64,000 nucleotides of DNA from Mycobacterium sp. OAS707 (lineage in GTDB: Bacteria; Actinomycetota; Actinomycetes; Mycobacteriales; Mycobacteriaceae). Location: the NCBI RefSeq assembly GCF_014873705.1, contig NZ_JADBDS010000004.1, positions 124,001 to 188,000 of the forward strand, read 5' to 3'. Both the position numbers and the translations under genes were made by a program. Below the pieces are notes generated by a model. That model was not told the origin of the DNA. It did no database searches and saw nothing but the letters and a program-made list of their open reading frames with translations. This document shows positions 17,146-25,813 of the stretch, piece by piece. How positions within the stretch are numbered: position 1 is the first letter of the stretch; every line of letters begins with the position of its first letter.

Positions 17146-17370
17146 ATGACCAGACGGAAATTGATAGTTCCGGCGCTTGCCGCAATTGCAAGTGCGACAA
17201 CGCTTTGTCTGCCCGTTGCGGCGCACGCCGTTCCCGTTGGCCCCTGCGCCGAGGTTCCGTACGTCGGCGTCTGCGTCCCGCCGAGCGAGCAGCCCATGCC
17301 GCCCCAACAGAGCCGCGGCGAGACGGGGTTCGTCCCCGAAACCAGCGGCGGCATCCACGTCGTCAATTAA
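17146..17370 (+). CDS. Small exported protein
   Basis: 74 residues. Signal peptide MTRRKLIVPALAAIASATTL with cleavage near AAHAVP. The short mature part has two Cys (PCAEVPYVGVC) and a Pro-rich end. AGGAGG precedes the ATG at 17146 by 9 nt. Small Cys-pair exported peptides of this type are common in mycobacteria and mostly uncharacterised. Convergent with menG after a 181-bp gap. Confidence 0.7.
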   Translation: MTRRKLIVPALAAIASATTLCLPVAAHAVPVGPCAEVPYVGVCVPPSEQPMPPQQSRGETGFVPETSGGIHVVN

Positions 17371-17551
17371 GACAGCGGCGCGAGGCCTGACCAAACGAGG
17401 TCCAAAGCGGCTGCGGTGATTTCACCGAGATCCCGGGTGCAGCCATTGCCGCCCCGATGTTCGACGGCCACCACCGGCGCGGCGGCAATCGTGGCATCGG
17501 GATCTGCCAGCCGTCCGTAAACCATGCCGAGCGGTACAGCGCAGGCTTCGG

Positions 17552-18244
17552 TCAGCTCATGGGTTTCGTCGCCGCGTGCAGCGCGACGATGCCACCCGTC
17601 AGGTTGCGCCACCGCACCGCTGACCATCCGGCGTCGGCAATACGACGTGCCAACTGCGCCTGATCCGGCCACGCGCGAATCGACTCGGCCAGATAGACGT
17701 AGGCATCCGGATTCGACGACACCGCGGTCGCGAGCCGCGGCAACGCCTGCATCAAGTACTCCTTGTAGGCGGTCGCGAAGACGCGGTTCGTCGGGGTGGA
17801 GAATTCGCACACCACCAACCGGCCGCCCGGTCGCGTCACCCGCGCCATCTCGCGCAGCCCCGCGCTGTGGTCGACGACGTTGCGCAGCCCGAAGCTGATC
17901 GTCACCGCGTCGAACACCCCGTCGGCGAACGGCAGCCGTGTCGCATCGGCGCCCACCTTCGGCACGTCGCGCTGGGCTCCTGCGGCCAGCATGCCGACCG
18001 AGAAGTCCGCGGCCACACACCACGCCCCCGACGCCTTCAGTTCGACCGTTGAGACCGCGGTGCCCGCCGCGAGGTCGAGCACCTTGTCCCCCGGCCCGAT
18101 CCGCAGCGCCGATCGGGTGGCCCGCCGCCAGAACCGGTCCTGGCCCAGCGACAGCACGGTGTTGGTCAGGTCGTACCGGCGCGCGACGGCATCGAACATC
18201 GACGCCACTTCATGCGGGTCTTTGTCCAGCGTCGCGCGGTTCAC
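17552..18244 (-). CDS. menG: Demethylmenaquinone methyltransferase
   Basis: 230 residues, UbiE/MenG family. Opening VNRATLDKDPHEVASMFD with YDLTNTVLSLGQDRFWRR, SAM motif VLDLAAGTAVST (about residues 50-61), and SFGLRNVVD later. Transfers a methyl group from SAM to demethylmenaquinone in the last step of menaquinone synthesis. Corresponds to Rv0558. GTG start at 18244; divergent from a SDR gene. The 181 bp downstream, to 17370, hold a weak 52-codon frame that is not called. Confidence 0.93.
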   Translation of the reverse strand: MNRATLDKDPHEVASMFDAVARRYDLTNTVLSLGQDRFWRRATRSALRIGPGDKVLDLAAGTAVSTVELKASGAWCVAADFSVGMLAAGAQRDVPKVGADATRLPFADGVFDAVTISFGLRNVVDHSAGLREMARVTRPGGRLVVCEFSTPTNRVFATAYKEYLMQALPRLATAVSSNPDAYVYLAESIRAWPDQAQLARRIADAGWSAVRWRNLTGGIVALHAATKPMS

Positions 18245-18314
18245 GGAGCCGACGGTACCTGTGAACATGCTTGATCCGGGAATGAGGACGGCCGCAACGG
18301 GCATTACCCCTCCC

Positions 18315-19139
18315 ATGAGCAACAAGGTTTGGTTCATCACCGGGACATCACGCGGGTTCGGCAGGGAATGGGCGATCGCGGCGCTGGAGCGCGGCGACAA
18401 GGTCGCGGCCACGGCACGCGACACCGCCTCGCTGGACGACCTCGCGCAGAAGTACGGCGACGCGCTGCTGCCGCTGCAGCTCGACGTGACCGACCGCGAC
18501 GCCGACTTCGCCGCGGTCAAACAGGCGCACGACCACTTCGGACGTCTCGACATCGTCGTCAACAACGCCGGCTACGGCCACTTCGGTTTCATCGAGGAGC
18601 TGACCGAAGCCGAGGCGCGCGCCCAGATCGAGACCAACGTCTTCGGGGCGTTATGGGTGACGCAGGCGGCGCTGCCATACCTGCGGGCGCAGCGCAGCGG
18701 ACACATCATCCAGGTGTCGTCGATCGGCGGCATAACCGCTTTCCAGAACGTCGGCATCTACCACGCGTCGAAGTGGGCTTTGGAAGGCTTCTCGCAGGCG
18801 CTGGCGCAGGAGGTCGCGCCGTTCGGCATTCACGTGACGCTGATCGAGCCCGGCGGGTTCGCCACCGACTGGGCCGGGTCGTCGTCGAAGCGCTCGGCGC
18901 CGCTGCCCGACTACAAAGAGGTGCACGAGGCCGCGGACAAGGCTCGCAGCCAGCGCGTGTCCAAGCCGGGCGATCCCCAGGCTTCGGCGCGCGCTTTGCT
19001 CAAGGTGGTCGACGCCGCCGAGCCGCCGCTGCGGGTGTTCTTCGGTGAGCTGCCGCTGCAGTTGGCCAAGGTCGACTACGAAAGTCGGCTCAAGACATGG
19101 GAGGAGTGGCAACCGGTCGCCGTCGAAGCCCAGGGCTGA
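18315..19139 (+). CDS. Short-chain dehydrogenase/reductase
   Basis: 274 residues, classical SDR. Cofactor motif TGTSRGFG (TGxxxGxG) at about residues 9-16, NNAGYG, the catalytic Ser in QVSSIGG and YHASK (YxxxK). Asp in QLDVTDRD suggests NAD(P) use. Substrate unknown; similar proteins are annotated as broad oxidoreductases. Start at 18315, although an earlier in-frame ATG exists upstream. Followed by a hairpin at 19145-19204. Confidence 0.88.
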   Translation: MSNKVWFITGTSRGFGREWAIAALERGDKVAATARDTASLDDLAQKYGDALLPLQLDVTDRDADFAAVKQAHDHFGRLDIVVNNAGYGHFGFIEELTEAEARAQIETNVFGALWVTQAALPYLRAQRSGHIIQVSSIGGITAFQNVGIYHASKWALEGFSQALAQEVAPFGIHVTLIEPGGFATDWAGSSSKRSAPLPDYKEVHEAADKARSQRVSKPGDPQASARALLKVVDAAEPPLRVFFGELPLQLAKVDYESRLKTWEEWQPVAVEAQG

Positions 19140-19144
19140 AAGGC

Positions 19145-19204
19145 GCGAGCGACCGCAAAATGCCACTCTTCAACGGCGTGTCGCCGTACCGACACGGTCG
19201 CTCG
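19145..19204. repeat. 60-bp nested stem-loop element, copy 1
   Basis: Outer stem CGAGCGACCG / CGGTCGCTCG and inner stem CGTGTCG / CGACACG. A second copy of exactly the same length and architecture lies at 57572-57631; stems are conserved while the 18-nt spacer differs. Sits between the SDR stop and the convergent mgtA stop, so it may end transcription in both directions. Confidence 0.65.
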
Positions 19205-19215
19205 GCGGAGGTAAG

Positions 19216-20343
19216 TCAGGCAGCCCGCAGCTGGCGCTTGCCGATGACGTCCTCGTAGTGGCCGAGAAGTTCGTCGCAGATCGCGGGCCAGGTGCGGCCC
19301 AACACGCTGCGACGAGCGGCCACCGAGTACCGCGTGCGCTCGGCGATCAGATGGTCGACGGATTCGGTCAGCTTGGCTTCGAACTCGTCGACGTCGAGCA
19401 ACAGCCCGGTGCGATAGGGACTGACAAGGTCGCGGGGGCCTCCCGCGTTCGGGGCGATGACCGGCAGACCCGATGCCATCGCTTCCTGCACAGCCTGGCA
19501 GAACGTCTCGTGCTCGCCGGGGTGAACGAAGACGTCCATGCTGGCGTACGCGGCGGCCAGCTCGGCGCCGTACAGCGCCCCGGTGAAAACAGCTGACGGC
19601 AAAAGGCTTTCGAGCTTGCCTCGGTCGACGCCGTCACCGACGACCACGAGTTGCAGGTCGCGGCGCGCGCTCAGCGACGCCAGCCGCTCGACGTGCTTCT
19701 CCGGTGCGAGTCGGCCGACGAACCCGACGATCGGCTTACCGTCCGGTGACCAAACCTGTCGCAGGGCTTCGTCGCGTGCCGACGGCGCGAAGCCGGTGAT
19801 GTCGACGCCGCGGGCCCATTTGTGCACGCGCGGAATGCGGTGCGCGGTAAGGTTTTCCATCGCGGCGGTCGACGGCGCCAGCGTGCGGTCGGCACGGCTG
19901 TGCAGGTGTCGGGTCCAGGCCCACGCGGCGCGGGCCGTGAAGCCGATGCCGTAGCTCTCCGCGAAACCCGCTACGTCCGTTTGGAATACGGCGACTGTCG
20001 GCACCCCGAGGTAGCGTGCGGCGTGCAGCCCGCCGTAACCAAGCAGCGCCGGTGACGCCAAATGCACCACGTCGGGATCGAATCCGCGCAGCACCTTGAC
20101 CATCCTCGGCCGGGGCACACCGAGCGGCAGCGAGGTGATCTTCGGAAACATCCGCGACGGCACCCGATGCACACGGATACCGTCGTGAATCTTGTCGGCC
20201 GGCGGTTGGCCGCGCGGGGTGTCTGGGGCGATGACGAGAGCCTCGTGGCCGCTGCAGCGGAGATGCTCGATCACTCGAAGCACCGAGTTGGTGACACCGT
20301 TGACATTCGGAAGGAACGACTCTGCGACGATTGCAACGCGCAC
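19216..20343 (-). CDS. mgtA: GT4 mannosyltransferase (MgtA/PimB-like)
   Basis: 375 residues, GT-B fold, GT4 family. The N-terminal half has ESFLPNVNGVTNSVLRV and GFDPDVVHLASPALLGYGG. The C-terminal half has VGFVGRLAPEKHVERL and the donor-site E-x7-E type motif HPGEHETFCQAVQEAMASG. Known for the orthologue Rv0557: GDP-mannose-dependent alpha-mannosyltransferase acting on glycolipid acceptors (GlcAGroAc2), earlier called PimB. Membrane-associated on the cytosolic face. GTG start at 20343. Same strand order as menD, the DUF3592-like gene and menG, as in M. tuberculosis. Confidence 0.9.
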   Translation of the reverse strand: MRVAIVAESFLPNVNGVTNSVLRVIEHLRCSGHEALVIAPDTPRGQPPADKIHDGIRVHRVPSRMFPKITSLPLGVPRPRMVKVLRGFDPDVVHLASPALLGYGGLHAARYLGVPTVAVFQTDVAGFAESYGIGFTARAAWAWTRHLHSRADRTLAPSTAAMENLTAHRIPRVHKWARGVDITGFAPSARDEALRQVWSPDGKPIVGFVGRLAPEKHVERLASLSARRDLQLVVVGDGVDRGKLESLLPSAVFTGALYGAELAAAYASMDVFVHPGEHETFCQAVQEAMASGLPVIAPNAGGPRDLVSPYRTGLLLDVDEFEAKLTESVDHLIAERTRYSVAARRSVLGRTWPAICDELLGHYEDVIGKRQLRAA

Positions 20344-20476
20344 ACCAAGAGCGTGCCATCGGTGCCTGTCGCCGAGGTTGCGTCGGGGCATACGACACGC
20401 AAATTGCTCGTGCAAATGATCGGCCGGTCCGCCGAGCCGATTTCGAGTAGGGTGCGCACAACGAAGGGCGGTTGAC

Positions 20477-21166
20477 ATGCGGATTTCCCGTGCCACGGTG
20501 GTGCTCGCGGCGGCGCTGCTGTTGCTCGTCGCCGGCTGCACCAAACAGGTCGCGGGCGCAGCGGAGTCCGATCCGAACAAGGCACCGCTGTCGATCAGCA
20601 AGGACGGCTTCGGCATCGTCGCAGGCTTCAGCGATGCGCCCAAGAAGATCGAGATCTACACCGAACCGCAGTGCAATCACTGCGCAGACCTTCAACACGA
20701 CTTCGGTGACCAACTCGCCTACTACATCGCCGTCGGGGAACTCGAGGTCACCTACCGCCCGATGACGTTCCTTGACGACAAGACCGGCGGCTACTCCGGT
20801 CAGGTCAGCAACGCACTGTTCCTGGCCGCCGAGAAGGCCGGTTCACCCGAGGTCACCGCGACCGGCACCGAGTTTCAGCGGTTCGTCGAAAACGTGTGGG
20901 CACACCAGCGTCCGGGCGGCACCCCGCCCACCGCCGACGAACTGCAGGACTACGCCAAGAAGGCGGGCATCCCCGACCCCGTCGCGCAGAACATCAAGGG
21001 CGGCGGATCCGCGGTCAACACCAAGGACATGGACGACGCGAACTTCGAGTTTCTCTACCAGATCGACTCGACCGCAATGGGCACGCCAACCGTCTACGAC
21101 TTGGACAAGGGCGAGAAGCTCGACATCTTCGACAACGACTGGCTGAACAAGCTCATTCAATCCTGA
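20477..21166 (+). CDS. DsbA-like thioredoxin-fold lipoprotein
   Basis: 229 residues. Lipobox LVAGC at residues 18-22 after a hydrophobic signal, so the mature Cys is lipidated. A thioredoxin-like domain follows, with active site EPQCNHC (CxxC) and a cis-Pro region MGTPTVYD. Resembles mycobacterial DsbA-like proteins that work on exported protein disulfides. Its last 10 bp overlap the convergent DUF3592-like gene. Not part of the men cluster on the other strand. Confidence 0.88.
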   Translation: MRISRATVVLAAALLLLVAGCTKQVAGAAESDPNKAPLSISKDGFGIVAGFSDAPKKIEIYTEPQCNHCADLQHDFGDQLAYYIAVGELEVTYRPMTFLDDKTGGYSGQVSNALFLAAEKAGSPEVTATGTEFQRFVENVWAHQRPGGTPPTADELQDYAKKAGIPDPVAQNIKGGGSAVNTKDMDDANFEFLYQIDSTAMGTPTVYDLDKGEKLDIFDNDWLNKLIQS

Positions 21167-21666
21167 ACTGCGGCAGTCATTTTGGATCTTCGCCGTTCCA
21201 GCAGCGTGACGCCGGTGAGCGCGGCGCCCGCGGTCAACCAGCCCACCACGGCGATCGAGCCCGCCGGAATGATCGCCAGTGATGCGTTACGGTGCTGCAC
21301 CCGAACAAGATCCGGATTGTTCTTGTCGTACTCGACATAGATCCGCATACCCTCATCGAGTTCGGACGGGTACAGCACACCGAGTTCCGGTCGATAGGTG
21401 ACGCGGTCGGGCGTGACGAATTCGATCGTCGAACGTCGCGGGCCGGCGCTGAGCACGTTCGCTTCGGCCACGCCCATGTGCCGCTCGATCTGCCGGTCGT
21501 TTCGCCACGCGCCGAACACCAGTAGCACCGACTGCAGCGTCACCAAGCACGCGGCCAGGATGATGCCGATGCGGATGCGCCGAAAAACGCGCTGCGCTCG
21601 AGTTTCGTCGGGATCACGTTGCAGCCGGGGAATCAGGAAGCGCCACAACGTAATCAGCTTGCTCAT
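21157..21666 (-). CDS. DUF3592-like membrane protein
   Basis: 169 residues. N-terminal helix at about 31-53 (IRIGIILAACLVTLQSVLLV), an exterior beta-rich domain (YRPELGVLYPSELDEGMRIY), and a second helix near 130-150. Fits the Rv0556 position and family. ATGA overlap with the menD stop shows translational coupling, so it probably follows menD expression; no direct role in quinone synthesis is known. Confidence 0.8.
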   Translation of the reverse strand: MSKLITLWRFLIPRLQRDPDETRAQRVFRRIRIGIILAACLVTLQSVLLVFGAWRNDRQIERHMGVAEANVLSAGPRRSTIEFVTPDRVTYRPELGVLYPSELDEGMRIYVEYDKNNPDLVRVQHRNASLAIIPAGSIAVVGWLTAGAALTGVTLLERRRSKMTAAVQD

Positions 21667-23324
21667 AGGGCAGCCTTGATCGACGCATGCAACGCGCGCA
21701 GCGACGATCGGTCGGCCTTCACCTCCAGCACCCGCATTCCGTCGTAAGGCTCGTTGAGTGCGTCGACCAAGCCGTCGGCCTCGATCTGCCTGCTCTCGAC
21801 GTGATACGCGCGGCACAGCGCGCCGACATCGACATCGTGTGGCGTGCCGAAGATCCGCGACGACACATCGGAGAACCGCGGGTCACCCTGCTCCAGCAGT
21901 TCGAAGATGCCGCCACCGTTGTCATTGGACACCACGATGGTCAGGTTGTGTGGCGTCGGCTCCGTCGGCCCGATCAGCAGTCCCGAGCTGTCGTGCACGA
22001 AGGTCAGGTCGCCGATCAACGCGATGGTTCTGCCCGGCTTGCCCCCGCCCGCCTCCCTCTCGTGGGCCAGCGCCGCGCCGATGGCCGTCGACACCGTGCC
22101 GTCGATGCCTGCCACACCGCGGTTGGACCGAACCTTGATGTCGTGGGCGTTGAGGCCGACCAGCGCCGCGTCACGCACTGGGTTCGACGCGCCCAGCACC
22201 AGCTGGTCCCCCGGCCTGACAGCTGCCGCGACGGCCGCCGCGACGTGCAGCCCGGTGGTCAGCGGATGGGCCTCGAGTTGGCTGCGGACGGCCTCTACCG
22301 CGTGCCGGTTCACCTCCGCGCAGCGGTGCAGCCACGCGGGGTTTGGCTCGCCGGTTGTGACCGCTCGGGTGCCCGTGGCCTGCGAATTACCCGAGACGTC
22401 CGGCCAGCGCGGCCCGGTGGTCAGCGCGTAGACCGGCACCGAAGGATCGGCCAGCAGCGCCGACACCGGGCGGTGCAGCGTCGGGCGGCCCAGCATGATG
22501 ACCTGCTGCGGATGGACCAGTCGCAGCGCGAACGGGTGCAGCGGGTTCTCGGCGGGCGGCGCGGTCGGCTCGGCGACCGTCGGCAGCGCGGCGAGATTGG
22601 GGTGCACGCCCGCGCCGTGCCCGGCGATCACGACCGTGTCCGGGGTGAGGTCGATGTCCAACGGCTGGTCGAACGTCACCGGCGGCGTGTAAGTCCACGG
22701 CTTGCCGCCCGGCCGGCCCTCAGGTACGTAGCCGCCCGACGCCGGGTCTTCGTTGACGTCGGGCACCAAGGGCTCGCGCAGCGGGATGTCGAACTGCACC
22801 GGCCCGGCATTCGCGGTGCGAGATCCGGTGGCGGCCACCAGAACTCGGCACGTCGCTGAGCGCCACTGCGCGTTCAGTGCGTCCATCTTCTCGGGGGCGT
22901 CTTCGGCAAGGCCGAGGCTGATGTTGGCCCGCACCTGCGTGCCGAAGTAGCCCATCTGCTCGAAAGTCTGGTTGGCTCCGGTGCCCAGCAGTTCGTAGGG
23001 CCGGTTGGCGCTCAGCACGATCAGCGGCACCCGCGCGTAGTTGGCCTCAACCACCGCGGGCCCCAGGTTGGCGACCGCGGTGCCCGACGTCATCGCGACG
23101 CACACCGGCGCGCGCTCGGCGACCGCAAGCCCGATCGCCAAGTAGCCTGCGGTGCGCTCGTCGATGCGGACGTGCAGCCGGATACGCCCGGCGCGGTCGG
23201 CGTCATGCAGCGCGAACGCCAGCGGCGCGTTGCGCGAACCCGGGCAGAGCACCACGTCGCGCACGCCGCCGCGAATCAATTCGTCGACGACAACGCGCGC
23301 CTGCGCAGTCGATGGGTTCACCAC
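21663..23324 (-). CDS. menD: MenD, SEPHCHC synthase
   Basis: 553 residues, thiamine-diphosphate enzyme. Joins isochorismate and 2-oxoglutarate in the first committed step of menaquinone synthesis. Visible: catalytic Glu region RLHVRIDERTAGYLAIGLA, SGTAVANLGPAV, and the ThDP motif GDLTFVHDSSGLLIG with NDNGGGIF. GTG start. Coupled with the DUF3592-like gene downstream. Orthologue of Rv0555. Confidence 0.95.
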   Translation of the reverse strand: MVNPSTAQARVVVDELIRGGVRDVVLCPGSRNAPLAFALHDADRAGRIRLHVRIDERTAGYLAIGLAVAERAPVCVAMTSGTAVANLGPAVVEANYARVPLIVLSANRPYELLGTGANQTFEQMGYFGTQVRANISLGLAEDAPEKMDALNAQWRSATCRVLVAATGSRTANAGPVQFDIPLREPLVPDVNEDPASGGYVPEGRPGGKPWTYTPPVTFDQPLDIDLTPDTVVIAGHGAGVHPNLAALPTVAEPTAPPAENPLHPFALRLVHPQQVIMLGRPTLHRPVSALLADPSVPVYALTTGPRWPDVSGNSQATGTRAVTTGEPNPAWLHRCAEVNRHAVEAVRSQLEAHPLTTGLHVAAAVAAAVRPGDQLVLGASNPVRDAALVGLNAHDIKVRSNRGVAGIDGTVSTAIGAALAHEREAGGGKPGRTIALIGDLTFVHDSSGLLIGPTEPTPHNLTIVVSNDNGGGIFELLEQGDPRFSDVSSRIFGTPHDVDVGALCRAYHVESRQIEADGLVDALNEPYDGMRVLEVKADRSSLRALHASIKAAL

Positions 23325-23373
23325 TACAGCGTGTCACATGCTGGTTTGGTGCCCCTCGGGCCGCTGGCCCGGG

Positions 23374-24858
23374 TCATCCGGTGGCGTCGCCGAGGTGTTC
23401 CTCGGGACGCAGGTGTGCCTGGGCCAGTCGCTCCAGTTCGGCCGCCTCGGCCTGCGCGATCTTGGTCTCAGCCGCGACGTCGACCGACTTGGCCAGCACC
23501 CAGTACAGGATTCCGGCCACCGGCAGGCCGACGAACATCGAGATGTCGGCCCCGCCCAACGCGGACGCGACGAAGCCGGTGTACTTGCTGGTGCTCAGGA
23601 AGGGCAGCATCGCCGCGAACCCGACAAGGTACGACACGATGCCCCGCCAGCCCCACCGGCCGTACATGCCGCGAGGGTTGAAGATCTCGGCGATGGCGTA
23701 GTGCCCGCGGCGCACCACGTAGTAGTCGACGAGGTTGACCGCCGTCCACGGCACGAAGAGGTAGAGCACCAGCAGCAGGAAGTCCTCGAAGTTGGTGAGG
23801 AAGTTCTCGCCGATGAGCAGGGCCGGGATGAGGGACAGCACCGCGGTGAAGGTGATGGTCGCGATGCGCAGCGTGCTCGTCGGCTTGATCTTCTTGAACG
23901 AGTCGATCGCGCTGATCAACGTCAGCGACCCGCCGTACATGTTCAGCGCGGTCACCGAGATGAGGCCAAGCGTCGAGAACACGAGCGCGATCGCGCCGAA
24001 GCCGGAGAACACCTCATTGCCTGCGGCTTCGATCGACGCGATGGTGTCGAATTTGTCGCCTGCCCATGCGGCCAGCGCGGCGCCAAGGCACATCAGCCAG
24101 ATCGCGCCGAGCGCCGAGCCCCAGTACGTCCACAGGAATGTCTTGCGCACCGTGACCGACGGCGGCAAGTAGCGGGAGTAGTCGGAAACGTAGATGGCCC
24201 AGCTGATCTGGTAACCGGCGACCGCTCCGAACTGGATGAGGAAGGGGGTCCATTTGAAGTCGCCGAGATCGAAGGAGCCCGCCGGAAAGTTCAGCGTGCA
24301 GATCCCGATGGTGAGCAGTCCGAAAATGACGAGGAACCCCGCCGTCAGCCAGCGCTCCACCCCGTGGATGAGGTCGTAGCCAATCAAAGCCACCACCGCG
24401 GCGACAACCGTCGCGACGACGATCCACATCTTGCTGGGACCGTGGATCGTCGAGTGCAGGGCGTCGCCGGCCAAGATGGTGTTGAAGATGTTGAAGCCTG
24501 CGTACTGCAGATAGGCGAAGGCCCAGACAAGCAGCGCCCCGACGTATCCGAATTGCGGTCTTGACTGGATCATCTGAGGCAGCCCCAACTGCGGACCCTG
24601 CGCCGAGTGGAACGCCATGAAGAAGGTGCCGAAAAGAACTCCCCCGATGATCGCGAGGAACGACCAGATCAGGTTGCCGCCACCGGTGACCGAGAACGTG
24701 CCGACCGCCAGAGTCGCGATCTGCGCATTGCTCATGAACCAGAGCGGTCCCTGACTCCACACCTTGCCGTGGCGTTCGTTCAGTGGCACGTAGTCGATCG
24801 AGCGGACCTCGACCCCGGCGATGCGTTTCGAAGCGACGGGCGACATTTCACCAGACAT
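23374..24858 (-). CDS. NCS1-family permease
   Basis: 494 residues, about 12 membrane helices, with a cytosolic N-terminus containing VRSIDYVPLNERHGKVW, typical of the cytosine/purine/thiamine/allantoin permease family. Characteristic PGPQLGLPQMIQSRPQFGYVG-like segment in helix 2-3 region (QGPQLGLPQMIQSR). Likely a proton- or sodium-coupled importer of a nucleobase or related compound; the substrate cannot be told from sequence. ATG at 24858. No nucleobase catabolic gene is adjacent. Confidence 0.86.
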   Translation of the reverse strand: MSGEMSPVASKRIAGVEVRSIDYVPLNERHGKVWSQGPLWFMSNAQIATLAVGTFSVTGGGNLIWSFLAIIGGVLFGTFFMAFHSAQGPQLGLPQMIQSRPQFGYVGALLVWAFAYLQYAGFNIFNTILAGDALHSTIHGPSKMWIVVATVVAAVVALIGYDLIHGVERWLTAGFLVIFGLLTIGICTLNFPAGSFDLGDFKWTPFLIQFGAVAGYQISWAIYVSDYSRYLPPSVTVRKTFLWTYWGSALGAIWLMCLGAALAAWAGDKFDTIASIEAAGNEVFSGFGAIALVFSTLGLISVTALNMYGGSLTLISAIDSFKKIKPTSTLRIATITFTAVLSLIPALLIGENFLTNFEDFLLLVLYLFVPWTAVNLVDYYVVRRGHYAIAEIFNPRGMYGRWGWRGIVSYLVGFAAMLPFLSTSKYTGFVASALGGADISMFVGLPVAGILYWVLAKSVDVAAETKIAQAEAAELERLAQAHLRPEEHLGDATG

Positions 24859-24922
24859 GCGGACAGCTATACCCCCGTCGCCCCCTGATAGTTGGGGAAC
24901 GGTCGAACGAGACGCACAGTCG

Positions 24923-25702
24923 TTATGCGGCGGCGAAGAATTGCAGGGCCGCGGCGTTGACCACCTGCGGCCTTTCGATGAATCCGAGGTGGCCGGTATG
25001 TGGTATCTCCAGGTAACGGCCGTTGGGGATCGCATCGGCGACCTCCTTGCCCAGGTGTGGGGGCAGCACGACGTCGTCCTCGAAGCCGATGACGAGCACC
25101 GGGGTCGCAATGCTGCGGTACGCGGCCAGCCGGTTGCCCTCGGGGGCGATCGCCAGCTGCGTTTTCAGGCCCGCCGTTGGCTTAGTCGGCCACATGGTGA
25201 ACATGTCGATCCAGTCGCGCACCGCGACGTCGTCGTTCAGTGTTTTCGGCGAAAAGCTTTCCAGCAGACGCACTTTCGCGTCATAGGTGGCTGGCAGCTC
25301 GATGCCGGAGCTCACCAGGTCGAGTTCGGCGCTGCGGAAGAAGTCGCGGGTCCGGTCGTGGCGGCCACGGGTGGCCATCAGCACCGCGGACCTGACGAGT
25401 TCGGGCCTGGCCAGCATCAGCTCCTGGGCAATGAACGCACCCATCGACACTGCCACGATGCGCACCGGTGCCACGTCGAGCTTCTCGATCAGAGCGGCTG
25501 TGTCGGCCACCATCGTGTCGGTCGTGAAACCGTCGGCATTCTCGGTCGCACCAACGCCGCGGTTGTCGAACGTGATGCAGCGATGGCCGGCCCGGATGAA
25601 CTCGGGCACTTGATGCAGATGCCAGGTGCGGCCCGCTCCGCCGCGACCCGCGATGAATAGCACGGGCTCGCCTCTACCTCGGTCGTCGTAGGCCAGATTC
25701 AC
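24923..25702 (-). CDS. bpoC: Alpha/beta hydrolase BpoC-like (MenH candidate)
   Basis: 259 residues. Opening VNLAYDDRGRGEPVLFIAGR, nucleophile elbow VSMGAFIAQ (Ser at G-x-S-x-G variant), Asp in GFEDDVV, and His in HTGHLGF. Strongly like Rv0554 (BpoC), labelled a peroxidase but lacking the usual proof. Between menD and menC in the men cluster it could be the MenH (SHCHC synthase) step, which has no other candidate here. GTG start at 25702 is 7 nt after TAGCGT (leaderless type). Confidence 0.82.
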   Translation of the reverse strand: MNLAYDDRGRGEPVLFIAGRGGAGRTWHLHQVPEFIRAGHRCITFDNRGVGATENADGFTTDTMVADTAALIEKLDVAPVRIVAVSMGAFIAQELMLARPELVRSAVLMATRGRHDRTRDFFRSAELDLVSSGIELPATYDAKVRLLESFSPKTLNDDVAVRDWIDMFTMWPTKPTAGLKTQLAIAPEGNRLAAYRSIATPVLVIGFEDDVVLPPHLGKEVADAIPNGRYLEIPHTGHLGFIERPQVVNAAALQFFAAA

Positions 25703-25722
25703 GCCGACGACGCTACTGGAGC

Positions 25723-25773
25723 GCGATTTCGGCGCGCGAATCCACGCTGAGCGACGGTTAGCGCGCCGAAACC
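25723..25773. repeat. 51-bp repeat, left copy, flanking the DUF559 gene
   Basis: Identical to 26657-26707. Internal inverted repeat: TTTCGGCGCGC / GCGCGCCGAAA (11-bp stem) around a loop containing CGCTGAGCG. It lies just outside the bpoC start on the left of the DUF559 gene. It shares layout with the hairpin at 41451-41499. Confidence 0.85.
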
Positions 25774-25813
25774 GCAAGGGAACCGTCGGCAGAGCGACCG
25801 CGTCCATCACAAG

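Noticed and set aside
17367..17525. 52-codon minus-strand frame starting MVYGRLADP after menG
   Set aside because: Codon use is less biased than real genes here, no ribosome site, and no family resemblance; kept as non-coding.
18240..18262. TACCTGTG match resembling the sigma-locus promoter box
   Set aside because: No GTGTCACC at the required 19-nt distance; treated as chance.
23152..24564. Plus-strand frame across menD end and the permease gene
   Set aside because: Antisense shadow, charged low-complexity sequence, no start signal.
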